Assembly (NCBI GenBank): GCA_017481325.1
Contig: JAFUPG010000024.1
Span: 1 to 26,620, forward strand
Origin: Oscillospiraceae bacterium
GTDB taxonomy: Bacteria > Bacillota_A > Clostridia > Oscillospirales > Oscillospiraceae
Reading direction: 5' to 3'
Length of the DNA stretch: 26,620 nt
Below are positions 13,709 through 21,652 of this stretch, piece by piece. Under the pieces are notes generated by a model that was not told the DNA's origin, searched no databases, and saw only the letters and a program-made list of their open reading frames with translations. Every line of letters begins with the position of its first letter. Within the stretch, counting starts at the first letter, position 1. The position numbers and the translations under genes were made by a program.

Positions 13709-14383
13709 ATGCCTCGAGGAATTAACACGAGCGTGGCACCGACAATGGAAGCGGTCAATGCCCGTCAGGAATACTGGATTTCCACGGAAAAATGTAAGGC
13801 AGGCAAGGGGTATCTGCGCTTTCGGCGCATCGTTGATATTCTGATGTCTTCCCTTTTGATCCTGCTGCTCTTTTTGCCCATGCTGATTCTTGGAATTCTG
13901 GTGTTCTTCACCTCCAAAGGTCCTGCCTTCTATCGGCAGGAGCGCCTGGGTCTCAACGGCAAGCCCTTCATGCTGGTCAAGTTCCGCTCCATGCGGCACG
14001 ACGCAGAGAAGGACGGCCCCAGCTGGGCGAAGGATGACGATGAGCGTTGCACCAAATTTGGCAAATTCCTTCGCAAAACCCGACTGGATGAGCTTCCCCA
14101 GCTTTGGAACATTCTGGTTGGGGACATGAGCTTTGTAGGCCCCCGGCCCGAGCGTCCGGTCTTTTACGAGGAATTTGAGACCTATATCCACGGCTTCAAG
14201 AACCGTCTTGCAGTGACCCCCGGTCTGACCGGATGGGCGCAGGTCAATGGCGGCTATGACCTCCTGCCGGAGGAGAAGATCGTTTACGATATGGAGTACA
14301 TTCGCCAGTGTTCCTTCCGTATGGATCTGAAATGCCTGCTAATGACTTTTCGTGTGGTCATCACCCAAAAGGGTGCCAGATAA
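13709..14383 (+). CDS. Initiating sugar-phosphate transferase (polyprenyl glycosylphosphotransferase)
   Basis: The 224-residue enzyme moves a sugar 1-phosphate from a nucleotide sugar to undecaprenyl phosphate at the inner face of the membrane, the first step of repeat-unit assembly. It is the short, PglC-like form: a re-entrant hydrophobic helix (about 44-68), then YRQERLG (E78), KFRSM (91-95), the catalytic D127-E128 in RKTRLDELPQLWN, MSFVGPRPE, and PGLTGWAQVNG. The sugar cannot be told from sequence; galactose, glucose, GlcNAc-type and bacillosamine-type donors all occur. The start is the ATG at 13709 with AAAAGGAG seven bases upstream. An earlier in-frame start lies in the preceding hairpin region and has no ribosome site. 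Confidence 0.93.
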   Translation: MPRGINTSVAPTMEAVNARQEYWISTEKCKAGKGYLRFRRIVDILMSSLLILLLFLPMLILGILVFFTSKGPAFYRQERLGLNGKPFMLVKFRSMRHDAEKDGPSWAKDDDERCTKFGKFLRKTRLDELPQLWNILVGDMSFVGPRPERPVFYEEFETYIHGFKNRLAVTPGLTGWAQVNGGYDLLPEEKIVYDMEYIRQCSFRMDLKCLLMTFRVVITQKGAR

Positions 14384-14397
14384 AGAGGAGTACAGCT

Positions 14398-15162
14398 ATG
14401 ACAGAACCATTGATCTCGGTGATCATGCCGGCATACAATGCAGACAGATTTATAGCCGAAGCCATTGGCTCTGTCCGTGGGCAGACCCATGAGAACTGGG
14501 AGCTTTTGATCCTGGATGACGGCTCTGCGGACAGCACCTGTCAGCTGGCAGAGCGATTTGCCCGTGAGGATGCCAGAATCCGGCTGCTCCGGAATGAAAA
14601 GAATATGGGCGTTGCCCGCACCAGGAACCGTGGCTTTGACCTTTGCAGGGGCAGTTACGTAGCGCTTCTGGATGCCGATGATCTGTGGCACCCGGACAAG
14701 CTGGAAAAGCAACTGGCACTTCTGGAGCAGACCGGCGCCGATTTCGCCTACAGTGCTTATGCCATTGTGGACCCTTCCGGCAAGAAGGTGAAGGCGGACT
14801 ATCTGGTTCCCGAAACGGTGAACTTCCGAGAGCTCCTGAAGGAGAATGTTATCGGCTGTTCGGCGGTGATACTACGGGCAGAATTGCTGAAGCAGCACCG
14901 TTTTCTGACGGACTTTTTTCACGAAGACTATGTCCTCTGGCTGCAGCTGCTGCAGAACGGCTACCGTGCCGTCGGCTGCGCAGAAGTGCTGGTGGATTGG
15001 CGTTTTGTAGAGAATTCCCGTTCTTTTAACAAGAAAAAGGCGGCAAAAAACCGCTGGAGGATCTATCGGGATTACCTCCACCTGCCGCTGTATAAGAGTC
15101 TGTGGGCCTTTGGGCACTATGCCTTCCGCAGCCTCCGCAAATACCGCAGCAAGGCAGAATAA
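14398..15162 (+). CDS. Family 2 glycosyltransferase
   Basis: This 254-residue cytosolic GT-A fold transferase extends the lipid-linked repeat unit. The N-terminus LISVIMPAYNADRFI is typical of GT2. D40-D41-G42 (DDGSADST) and the metal-binding D92-A-D94-D95 in LLDADDLW are both present, and LPPK-type acceptor sequences follow. No membrane segment is obvious. The start is the ATG with AAGAGGAG seven bases upstream; an in-frame start at 14308 would overlap the upstream gene and lacks support. Sugar and linkage are unknown. Confidence 0.92.
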   Translation: MTEPLISVIMPAYNADRFIAEAIGSVRGQTHENWELLILDDGSADSTCQLAERFAREDARIRLLRNEKNMGVARTRNRGFDLCRGSYVALLDADDLWHPDKLEKQLALLEQTGADFAYSAYAIVDPSGKKVKADYLVPETVNFRELLKENVIGCSAVILRAELLKQHRFLTDFFHEDYVLWLQLLQNGYRAVGCAEVLVDWRFVENSRSFNKKKAAKNRWRIYRDYLHLPLYKSLWAFGHYAFRSLRKYRSKAE

Positions 15163-15188
15163 AATAAATTACGAGGAGAGGGAAGCCC

Positions 15189-16061
15189 ATGGAGCATACA
15201 GAGATCATCGGGGCGACCCTCTCTCAGCATCAGCAGGCGCTGCGCAGCCTCCTGGAGGAGTTTGACCGTGTCTGCAAGAAACTGAATATTTCCTATATGC
15301 TGTTCGCAGGGACCATGCTGGGAGCGGTTCGGCATCAGGGCTTTATCCCTTGGGACGATGATCTGGATGTGATCATGCTTCGCAGGGACTATGAGCGTTT
15401 TCTAAAGGATGCCCCCACCGTTCTGAATGAGGAACGCTTCTTCTTACAGAAGGAGTTTTCGGAGCATTGGCCCCTGTTTTTTTCAAAGCTGCGCCTCAAT
15501 GGCACCACTTGCCTGGAAAAATACCACCCCAGGGACCCGGCCTGCCATCAGGGTGTCTATATGGATATCTTCCCCCTGGACAATGCCGCAGGCGGCAAAT
15601 TGGGCAGAAAACTGCAATTTTACGCATCGAAAGTTGTCATAGCCAAAGGCCTGTATGCCCGTGGCTACGACACAGACAGCCGGGGCAAGAAGCTCTTTAT
15701 GCACTTATGCCGCCTGCTTCCGGGAAAACTCTTTTGGAAGCTGGCCACCAGCGGAAAAGAAAACAGCCCCATGGTGCACAGCTTTTTCGGCGCAGCCTCG
15801 GATTTTGGGAAGAATGTCTACCCCAGAGTGTGGTTTGCCCGCAGCACAGAGCTGCCCTTTGAAGGGAAAAGCTACCCTGTCCCGGCGGATTATGACTGTC
15901 TGCTGCGCCATCTGTACGGCGACTACCGCCGCATTCCCACAGAGGCGGAGCGGGAGGAAAAGCGCCACTGCATTCTGATAGATCTGCACCGCTCCTATGA
16001 GGCCTATGAGGGCTACCGGGACGGCATGAAATTTGAAGTTCACCAGCGAAGTATTCGATAA
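15189..16061 (+). CDS. LicD-family phosphotransferase
   Basis: The 290-residue protein belongs to the LicD/FKTN nucleotidyltransferase-fold family, which moves phosphocholine or similar phospho-groups onto sugars of teichoic acids, capsules and eukaryotic glycans. The core motif is complete: AGTMLGAVRHQGFIPWDDDLDV, with D56, D57, D58 and D60 as likely metal ligands, followed by FSKLRLNGT and GVYMDIFPLD. A choline uptake or activation set (licA, licB, licC) is not in the window, so the group moved could be other than phosphocholine. The start has GAGGAGAGGG upstream. It decorates the repeat unit made by the surrounding transferases (inference). Confidence 0.9.
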   Translation: MEHTEIIGATLSQHQQALRSLLEEFDRVCKKLNISYMLFAGTMLGAVRHQGFIPWDDDLDVIMLRRDYERFLKDAPTVLNEERFFLQKEFSEHWPLFFSKLRLNGTTCLEKYHPRDPACHQGVYMDIFPLDNAAGGKLGRKLQFYASKVVIAKGLYARGYDTDSRGKKLFMHLCRLLPGKLFWKLATSGKENSPMVHSFFGAASDFGKNVYPRVWFARSTELPFEGKSYPVPADYDCLLRHLYGDYRRIPTEAEREEKRHCILIDLHRSYEAYEGYRDGMKFEVHQRSIR

Positions 16062-16085
16062 ACCTCTGCGGAAAGGACAAAGACC

Positions 16086-16892
16086 ATGGAAAAGCTGCAG
16101 GTTCTGGTCGCCACCATGCACCAAAAGGATCTGTCTCTGGCGGAAAAAATGAATATGGATTGCGCTGTCCTGTTTGCCAACCAGGCAGACCGGGAGGAGG
16201 TGCAGACCATGGAGCGCCCCTGCGGTCGGGTGAAAATGATCACCACAAAAACCCGAGGGGTGGGTGTCAACCGCAACATTGCCCTCCAGGCATCGGAAGG
16301 GGAGTTACTGCTCCTGGCAGACGATGATGTGGTCTACTATGACGGCCTCAACAGCGAGGTATGCCGTGCCTTTGCCGAGAATCCCAAGGCAGATGTGCTG
16401 ATTTTTGGCATGGATATTGTGAAAAACGGACAGGTGACAAGCAAACGTCGGCCGCCGCAAAAGCGCCTGCGTGTTTTTAATGCGCTGCGCTACGGCACCT
16501 ACACCATTGCTCTGCGCCGGGAAGCACTGCTGCGAGCCAATCTCAGCTTTCACCGCTGCTTCGGCGGTGGCTGCCGTTACTCTGCCGGGGAGGACAGCCT
16601 GTTCCTGAAATCCTGCTTCGACAAGGGCCTGAAGGTCTATGGCAGCAGCTATGTTCTGGGTACCTGCTGCAAGGATAGCTCCACCTGGTTCACCTCTTAC
16701 AATGAAAAATACTTTTACGACAAGGGCGCTCTGGTGCGCCATCTCTTCCCACGCTGCCCCTGGCTTATGGCGCCGTATTTTGCCATCCGCTTTAAGCGCA
16801 AAACCTCCGTTGGGGTCTGGCGGCGGCTGAAGCTGGTTTTCGCCGGAGTTCGGGGCGGAAAAAAGCTCCTGCCCTATGAGAAAAAGTCATGA
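16086..16892 (+). CDS. Glycosyltransferase, GT2-like
   Basis: The 268-residue protein has a GT-A type core. LQVLVATMHQKD opens the nucleotide-binding fold, RGVGVNRNIAL and LLLLADDDVVY (D79-D80-D81) form the metal site, and GGGCRYSAGEDSLFL is the acceptor-side loop with a likely catalytic acid (GED). The N-terminal half is shorter than in classical GT2, which places it in the divergent branch often annotated only as glycosyltransferase. A basic C-terminus (RFKRKTS.., RRLKL) may touch the membrane. Its stop overlaps the next start by four bases (ATGA), so translation is coupled. Confidence 0.83.
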   Translation: MEKLQVLVATMHQKDLSLAEKMNMDCAVLFANQADREEVQTMERPCGRVKMITTKTRGVGVNRNIALQASEGELLLLADDDVVYYDGLNSEVCRAFAENPKADVLIFGMDIVKNGQVTSKRRPPQKRLRVFNALRYGTYTIALRREALLRANLSFHRCFGGGCRYSAGEDSLFLKSCFDKGLKVYGSSYVLGTCCKDSSTWFTSYNEKYFYDKGALVRHLFPRCPWLMAPYFAIRFKRKTSVGVWRRLKLVFAGVRGGKKLLPYEKKS

Positions 16893-18046
16893 AAAAGATA
16901 CTGATCGTCAATAACAACCTAAAAGTCGGCGGCGTGCAAAAGAGCCTGTACAATCTCCTGTGGAATCTCCCCGAGGACTGTGAGATCAGCCTTTACCTCT
17001 TTCAAAACAGGGGCGAATATGCCAATAAGCTGCCGCCGCAGGTCAAGCTCCTGGAGGATCGGAGTCTGTTTGCCTATCTGGGGCGCAGCCAGGGAGAGTG
17101 CCGGGGGCTGAAGCAGCGCTTGACCCGTGGCATTCTGGCGGCTCTGACAAAGCTGTTCGGGAGGCACTGGGTGATGCGGCTGCTCCTTTGGAGCAAAAAA
17201 ACGCTGCCGGAGGAATACGACTGTGCCATTGCCTTCCTCCACAACGGAAATCCCAAAAACTTCTATGGCGGCGTGCAGGACTTTGTCCTGCGCCGCACCC
17301 GTGCCGGGAAGAAAATCGCCTTTCTCCACTGCGACTACGCCACCTGTGGCGCAAATCACAAAAATAACAACCTCCTTCTGGAGGAATTTGATGCCATCGC
17401 CGCTTGTTCTCAGGGCTGCAGAAAGGCCCTCCTTTCCGTACTGCCGCAGCTGGAGGAACGCTGCAGCGTGGTGCATAATTGCCATCGCTTTGAAGAGATC
17501 CGGGCTCTGGCTGCGGAAAATCCCGTGGTTTATACGCCCCATTGCTTCCACATTCTCATGGTCTGCCGCCTTGCCCATGAAAAGGGCGTGGACAGAGCCA
17601 TCCGTGCCCTGGCCGCGGCACGCAAACAGGGCTTTCATGCAAAGCTTCATCTGGTGGGCGACGGCGCAAAACGGCAGGAACTGCAGATCCTGTGCCGGGA
17701 CTTGCAGCTGAGCGACAGTGTTATCTTCCACGGCGAGCAGGCCAACCCCTACCGCTATATGCCCGGGGCAGATCTGTTCCTCCTGAGTTCCTGCCACGAG
17801 GCTGCGCCTCTGGTCATAGAGGAGGCGGCCTGCCTTGGCCTGCCGATTCTCACCGTCCGCACCACCTCCGCTTCGGAAATGGTCACAGACAGAGGCTGCG
17901 GCTGGGTCTGCGACAATGAAGACAAAGCCCTTCAGGAGAGCCTCCTGTCTCTCCTGTCCCGGGGCGATCTCCGGGAAACCATCCACCCATCCGCTTCTGA
18001 CAACCAAACCGCTCTGGCGGAATTCCACCGCCTGACAGATTTTTGA
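16889..18046 (+). CDS. Family 4 glycosyltransferase
   Basis: The 385-residue GT-B fold enzyme is a retaining transferase. The N-terminal domain starts with ILIVNNNLKVGGVQKSL, with the glycine-rich acceptor loop. The C-terminal domain has MVCRLAHEKGVDRAI, LVGDGAKRQELQ and the E-x7-E donor site E304...E312 in HEAAPLVIEEAACLGLPI. It transfers a sugar from a nucleotide donor onto the lipid-linked oligosaccharide at the inner membrane face. Start and upstream stop overlap. Substrate cannot be told. Confidence 0.93.
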   Translation: MKKILIVNNNLKVGGVQKSLYNLLWNLPEDCEISLYLFQNRGEYANKLPPQVKLLEDRSLFAYLGRSQGECRGLKQRLTRGILAALTKLFGRHWVMRLLLWSKKTLPEEYDCAIAFLHNGNPKNFYGGVQDFVLRRTRAGKKIAFLHCDYATCGANHKNNNLLLEEFDAIAACSQGCRKALLSVLPQLEERCSVVHNCHRFEEIRALAAENPVVYTPHCFHILMVCRLAHEKGVDRAIRALAAARKQGFHAKLHLVGDGAKRQELQILCRDLQLSDSVIFHGEQANPYRYMPGADLFLLSSCHEAAPLVIEEAACLGLPILTVRTTSASEMVTDRGCGWVCDNEDKALQESLLSLLSRGDLRETIHPSASDNQTALAEFHRLTDF

Positions 18047-18055
18047 GGATACATT

Positions 18056-19408
18056 ATGAATCTCACCGCCGGACTCCACGGACTACGCCTGAAAGTGAAT
18101 ACTGCCATGGCCTATCCCGTGGGCTCCATGGCATTGGCACTGCTGCTGATTTTCCTATCGCCCTTTGTCAGCAGCTATCTCTGCTACGGTGCGCTGCTGA
18201 TCCTTGTCTACCGTGCAGTGCGCTACTCCTCGGGGATCTTTACGGCGGATTACTGTATCCTGCTGCCCCTGTTCCATCTGTTCCGAGCCCCGGGCGGTAT
18301 GTCTTTGCAGGTTTACCTCTGCCTTTTTGCGGCGGTGTGGTACCTGATCCGGGGCAGTGTCCGGGCGGACAGCGCTGTGGTCTGGTTCTTGCTGCTGATG
18401 AATTATCTTTTAGCACGGATGCAGCTGGATATTCCCAAATTCCTGCTGTGCTTTGGCCAACTATTCCTGTTTTTTGTTATTCTGCCCCGGCAGAATGGGG
18501 AATCTGCCCTTCGGGCCGCCAAACTCTTCTGCATCAGCGTGGTGCTTTCCTCGCTGTACGCTTTGGCGCTGCGTAATACCTGGCAGCTGCAAAGTGTCAT
18601 CGGAGCGGAATCCGTTGCGGTCTGGGGCACCGATATCACCCGTTTCCGTGGCCTTTTTGAGGACCCCAACTACTACATGACCATGCTGGTGGTGGTTCTC
18701 GGCCTGCTGCTGAAGCTTCGGGATTGTCGCCATATCTCGCTGCTGAGCTTTTGGCTGCTTGCCGCTCCCAGCGCTGTCTTCGGCGTGCTGACCTACAGCA
18801 AGACCTTCCTCCTGGTGACGGTTTTGATGGCCGGCTGCTATATTCTCTGGCAGTTTGGCAGCCGCAAGCTGATCTGGGGCTGCGTGCTGACGGCTTTGGC
18901 CGTAGCCGGGTTGAGCTTTTTGCTGTTATGGGAGGGCTCGCCTCTGGCGGTGGTTCTGACCCGTTTGAACAGCGCCGGCAGCCTGGATGAGCTGACTACA
19001 GGCCGTACCGCTGTCTATGCGGACTATCTGGAGATCATTTTCCACGATCCTCTGAGCCTTCTCTTCGGCCAGGGTCTGGCGGCAGATGGACTGGTGAAGG
19101 ATCCGCATAATCTTTATATTGAGATCCTATATTATGTGGGCGCTGTGGGGCTTGTGCTGTATGTGGGTTTCTATATCGCTGCGGCACGGAGTATGCTGCG
19201 CAATGCCCCCGAGAATGGGGATCGCAGCTTCTTTGGTAAATATATTGTCCTTCTGCTGGTGCTGGTGCTGTTTTTTGCCCTCCACGGAATGTTCCAGCTC
19301 ATTACCATGGGCAATTTCCTCATGGCCTTCCTGGCCATGCTGATCACAAAATCCCCGGAAGCCGCCGCTTCCGCTGCAGGAGAGAAGGGAGCCTCCCATG
19401 TTGAATAA
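18056..19408 (+). CDS. Wzy-like polysaccharide polymerase (O-antigen ligase/polymerase family)
   Basis: The 450-residue integral membrane protein has about ten to twelve hydrophobic segments. A large outside loop carries the family pattern: [11 protein letters not shown] near the middle, then [27 protein letters not shown] and [18 protein letters not shown], with the conserved arginine, proline, GxG and histidine-asparagine. Such proteins join flipped repeat units on the outer side of the membrane. The sequence of this family varies strongly, so the call rests on topology, these motifs and operon context. The ribosome site TGAGGA overlaps the upstream stop, and the 3' end overlaps the next gene by 11 bases. 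Confidence 0.85.
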   Translation: MNLTAGLHGLRLKVNTAMAYPVGSMALALLLIFLSPFVSSYLCYGALLILVYRAVRYSSGIFTADYCILLPLFHLFRAPGGMSLQVYLCLFAAVWYLIRGSVRADSAVVWFLLLMNYLLARMQLDIPKFLLCFGQLFLFFVILPRQNGESALRAAKLFCISVVLSSLYALALRNTWQLQSVIGAESVAVWGTDITRFRGLFEDPNYYMTMLVVVLGLLLKLRDCRHISLLSFWLLAAPSAVFGVLTYSKTFLLVTVLMAGCYILWQFGSRKLIWGCVLTALAVAGLSFLLLWEGSPLAVVLTRLNSAGSLDELTTGRTAVYADYLEIIFHDPLSLLFGQGLAADGLVKDPHNLYIEILYYVGAVGLVLYVGFYIAAARSMLRNAPENGDRSFFGKYIVLLLVLVLFFALHGMFQLITMGNFLMAFLAMLITKSPEAAASAAGEKGASHVE

Positions 19409-20003
19409 AATCAAAAAACTGTGGTATCCCGACCGTCCCTGGCATCTGTTCAAGCGCCTTCTGCGGCGGCGACGCTTTCGGAAATATGCCCGTCTGGGCG
19501 AGAATTTCGTCTACAGCGCAAAATCCAATTGCATTGCGGAGCATCCCGGCCTCATTGCAATCGGTGAAAACTGTATGATCATCGGCAAGCTGGAGTCCCA
19601 GGCGGAGGGGAAGATCACCATCGGCGCCCATACCGCCATCCACGAGCACTCCGTCATCGGCAGTGTGGAGCATATCAGCATTGGCTCCTGCGTGATGATC
19701 TCCAACCATGTCCATATCTATGATAACAACAACCATCCCACCGATCCCGAACAGCGGCGGCAGATCTGCCTGCAGGGGCATCGGGGCGATGCCGCCCGCT
19801 GGAAGCACGCTGCCCATGCCCCTGTGGTCATCGGTGACAATGTCTGGATCGGGGAGTACGCCTCCGTAGGAAAGGGTGTTACGGTGGGGGAGGGCGCCAT
19901 CATCGCCGCCCATGCCGTGGTGACCAAGGATGTGCCGCCCTACTCCGTGGCAGCGGGAAATCCCGCCCGGATCGTAAAGGAACTGCCCAATGAAGGCCGG
20001 TAA
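19398..20003 (+). CDS. Hexapeptide-repeat acyltransferase
   Basis: The 201-residue protein has a left-handed beta-helix made of I/V-G-x4 hexapeptides: [34 protein letters not shown], then [32 protein letters not shown], and the standard end [10 protein letters not shown]. The loop with DNNNHP is the usual place of the catalytic histidine. It resembles maltose/galactoside and serine O-acetyltransferases and probably puts an acetyl group on a sugar of the repeat unit. The basic N-terminus ([11 protein letters not shown]) may hold it at the membrane. It overlaps both neighbours (11 and 14 bases), so it is part of one tightly coupled block. Confidence 0.88.
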   Translation: MLNKIKKLWYPDRPWHLFKRLLRRRRFRKYARLGENFVYSAKSNCIAEHPGLIAIGENCMIIGKLESQAEGKITIGAHTAIHEHSVIGSVEHISIGSCVMISNHVHIYDNNNHPTDPEQRRQICLQGHRGDAARWKHAAHAPVVIGDNVWIGEYASVGKGVTVGEGAIIAAHAVVTKDVPPYSVAAGNPARIVKELPNEGR

Positions 20004-21447
20004 ACTGCTCCGGGGCGCCTCGGCAGACGGCATTTTGCTCACTGCCGTCAAATTTGTCACCATTCTGCTGGGCTTGGCCATCACCCGGCTCCTGTCAGAG
20101 CATCTGAGCGCCTACGATTACGGCACCTATGCCCAGATCCTGCTGATGGTCTCCACCGTATCCTCCCTGACCATCCTGGGCATGATGGACGGCGTGAACT
20201 ACTTCTACAGCAGCTGTGCCGACCCGGAAAAACGGGAAAAATATCTCTCCACCATTTTCTGTCTGCAATCCGTGGTCAGTGCGGTGGCGGGAGCGGTGGT
20301 CATGGCGCTGCCGCTGCTGACGGCCTTTGAAAATCCGGAGGTCAAGCGTCTGCTGGTCTTTGCGGCAGCGCTGCCCTTTTTCCAAAATATCATCTCCATG
20401 CTCCAGATCCTGTTGGTCTGCGTAGGCAGGGCAAAGCTGCTGGCCATCCGCAACCTGTTGATCTCCCTGGTGCGCCTGCTGGTGGTGGTGATCGTGGTCA
20501 TGGGCTCGAAGAACATTCTGCTGATTTTCCTGACCACCCTGACTTTGGATCTGCTGCAGATCCTTCTTTTTGTGCTGATCCTCCGAAAGAACAAATTACA
20601 CCTGGGCAAGGTCAGCCTCCGGCTGGCAGGGGAGATCCTGCGCTATTGCATCCCCATGGGTCTGTTTATCATGATCAACACTCTGAATCGGGATCTGGAT
20701 AAGTACCTGATCCTCTGGATGACCGACACCGAGACCCTGGCCATGTATGCCAATGCCTCCAAGGTGCTGCCCTTTGACGTGATCATGTCCTCCTTCTGCA
20801 CGGTGCTGCTGCCCAAGATCACCGCCCGGATCGCTGCGGGCGAAAAAGAACAGGCTGCGAAGCTCTACCGGCTGTTTCTGCGCATCGCCTATATCCCCAC
20901 CACCGTCCTGTGCTGCGCCGTGCTGGCAGCATCTCCGCAGGTCATGAAGCTGCTGTATTCAGAAAAATATCTGAACGGTCTGCCGATTTTTTGCATCTAT
21001 ATTCTGGTGGATCTGCTGCGCTTTACCAACATTACTCTGATTCTCAGCGCCGCCGGCAAAACCATGAAGCTCTTCCTGCTGGGTCTGGGAACGCTGGCAG
21101 CCAATTTCTGCCTGAATTTCCTGCTCTATGCTCTTCTGGGCATCATCGGCCCGGCCCTTGCCACCCTGGCGGTCACGCTGATCTCCGGGCTTCTGATCCT
21201 CCACTTCGGCGCCAAGGAACTGGACACCACTCTACCAAAGCTCTTCGATGGCAAGCACCTGCTGCTGTTTTTCGGGGAGAATGCCCTGGCGCTGCCTCTG
21301 TTTTACCTTTTGGGGCAGTGGCTGCAGAATTTGGGGCTGAACTATGTGGCAGTGCTGGCTGTGGTCTGCGGCCTGTACTGTATCGGAATGCTGCTGCTCC
21401 AGGGCAAGGGCTTGCTGCAGATACTGAAGCAGATCAACAGAGAATAA
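19990..21447 (+). CDS. Wzx-like oligosaccharide flippase
   Basis: The 485-residue membrane protein of the MOP/MATE-like exporter group moves the undecaprenyl-linked repeat unit to the outer membrane face. It starts with a short basic tail and [41 protein letters not shown] sequence characteristic of the family (its second helix ends in the Y-G-x-Y pattern), and about twelve to fourteen membrane segments follow. The middle shows [12 protein letters not shown], common to Wzx proteins. It is the last gene of the polysaccharide operon and overlaps the acyltransferase gene by 14 bases. A hairpin follows directly. Confidence 0.9.
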   Translation: MKAGKLLRGASADGILLTAVKFVTILLGLAITRLLSEHLSAYDYGTYAQILLMVSTVSSLTILGMMDGVNYFYSSCADPEKREKYLSTIFCLQSVVSAVAGAVVMALPLLTAFENPEVKRLLVFAAALPFFQNIISMLQILLVCVGRAKLLAIRNLLISLVRLLVVVIVVMGSKNILLIFLTTLTLDLLQILLFVLILRKNKLHLGKVSLRLAGEILRYCIPMGLFIMINTLNRDLDKYLILWMTDTETLAMYANASKVLPFDVIMSSFCTVLLPKITARIAAGEKEQAAKLYRLFLRIAYIPTTVLCCAVLAASPQVMKLLYSEKYLNGLPIFCIYILVDLLRFTNITLILSAAGKTMKLFLLGLGTLAANFCLNFLLYALLGIIGPALATLAVTLISGLLILHFGAKELDTTLPKLFDGKHLLLFFGENALALPLFYLLGQWLQNLGLNYVAVLAVVCGLYCIGMLLLQGKGLLQILKQINRE

Positions 21448-21477
21448 AACGGAAGGAACCCGGCGCCCCTTCCGTTT
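21447..21477 (+). terminator. Hairpin at the end of the polysaccharide operon
   Basis: A 10-bp stem AAACGGAAGG/CCTTCCGTTT with an 11-base loop begins at the stop codon of the flippase gene. Only three T follow, so it may be a weak terminator. The remaining 21478-21540 stretch is AT-rich with no other clear signal. Confidence 0.6.
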
Positions 21478-21541
21478 CATCTGTCCAAGTGTAAAATAGC
21501 GTTGATTTTTTGGAAAAACCCGAAGAAAAAAGGAAAAACTA

Positions 21542-21570
21542 TTGCAATACATAGGACAAAATGGTAAAAT
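21542..21570 (+). promoter_or_regulatory. Promoter of the large secreted glycosidase gene
   Basis: TTGCAA (21542-21547) and TAAAAT (21565-21570) are 17 bases apart, with TGG before the -10 box. The leader to the start codon at 21653 is about 75 bases and holds no obvious riboswitch. Confidence 0.65.
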
Positions 21571-21579
21571 AAAATGGTA
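21558..21579 (+). repeat. Direct repeat of AAAATGGTA across the promoter
   Basis: Two perfect 9-base copies (21558-21566 and 21571-21579) lie 13 bases apart over and just after the -10 box. They could be a regulator site or a chance result of AT-rich sequence. Confidence 0.4.
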
Positions 21580-21652
21580 TATCTTATAGGGGGAGCCTGC
21601 CCTTTTTGAGCTCTCGCCCGAATAATAATCAAGCAAGGAATGAGGTAACACA

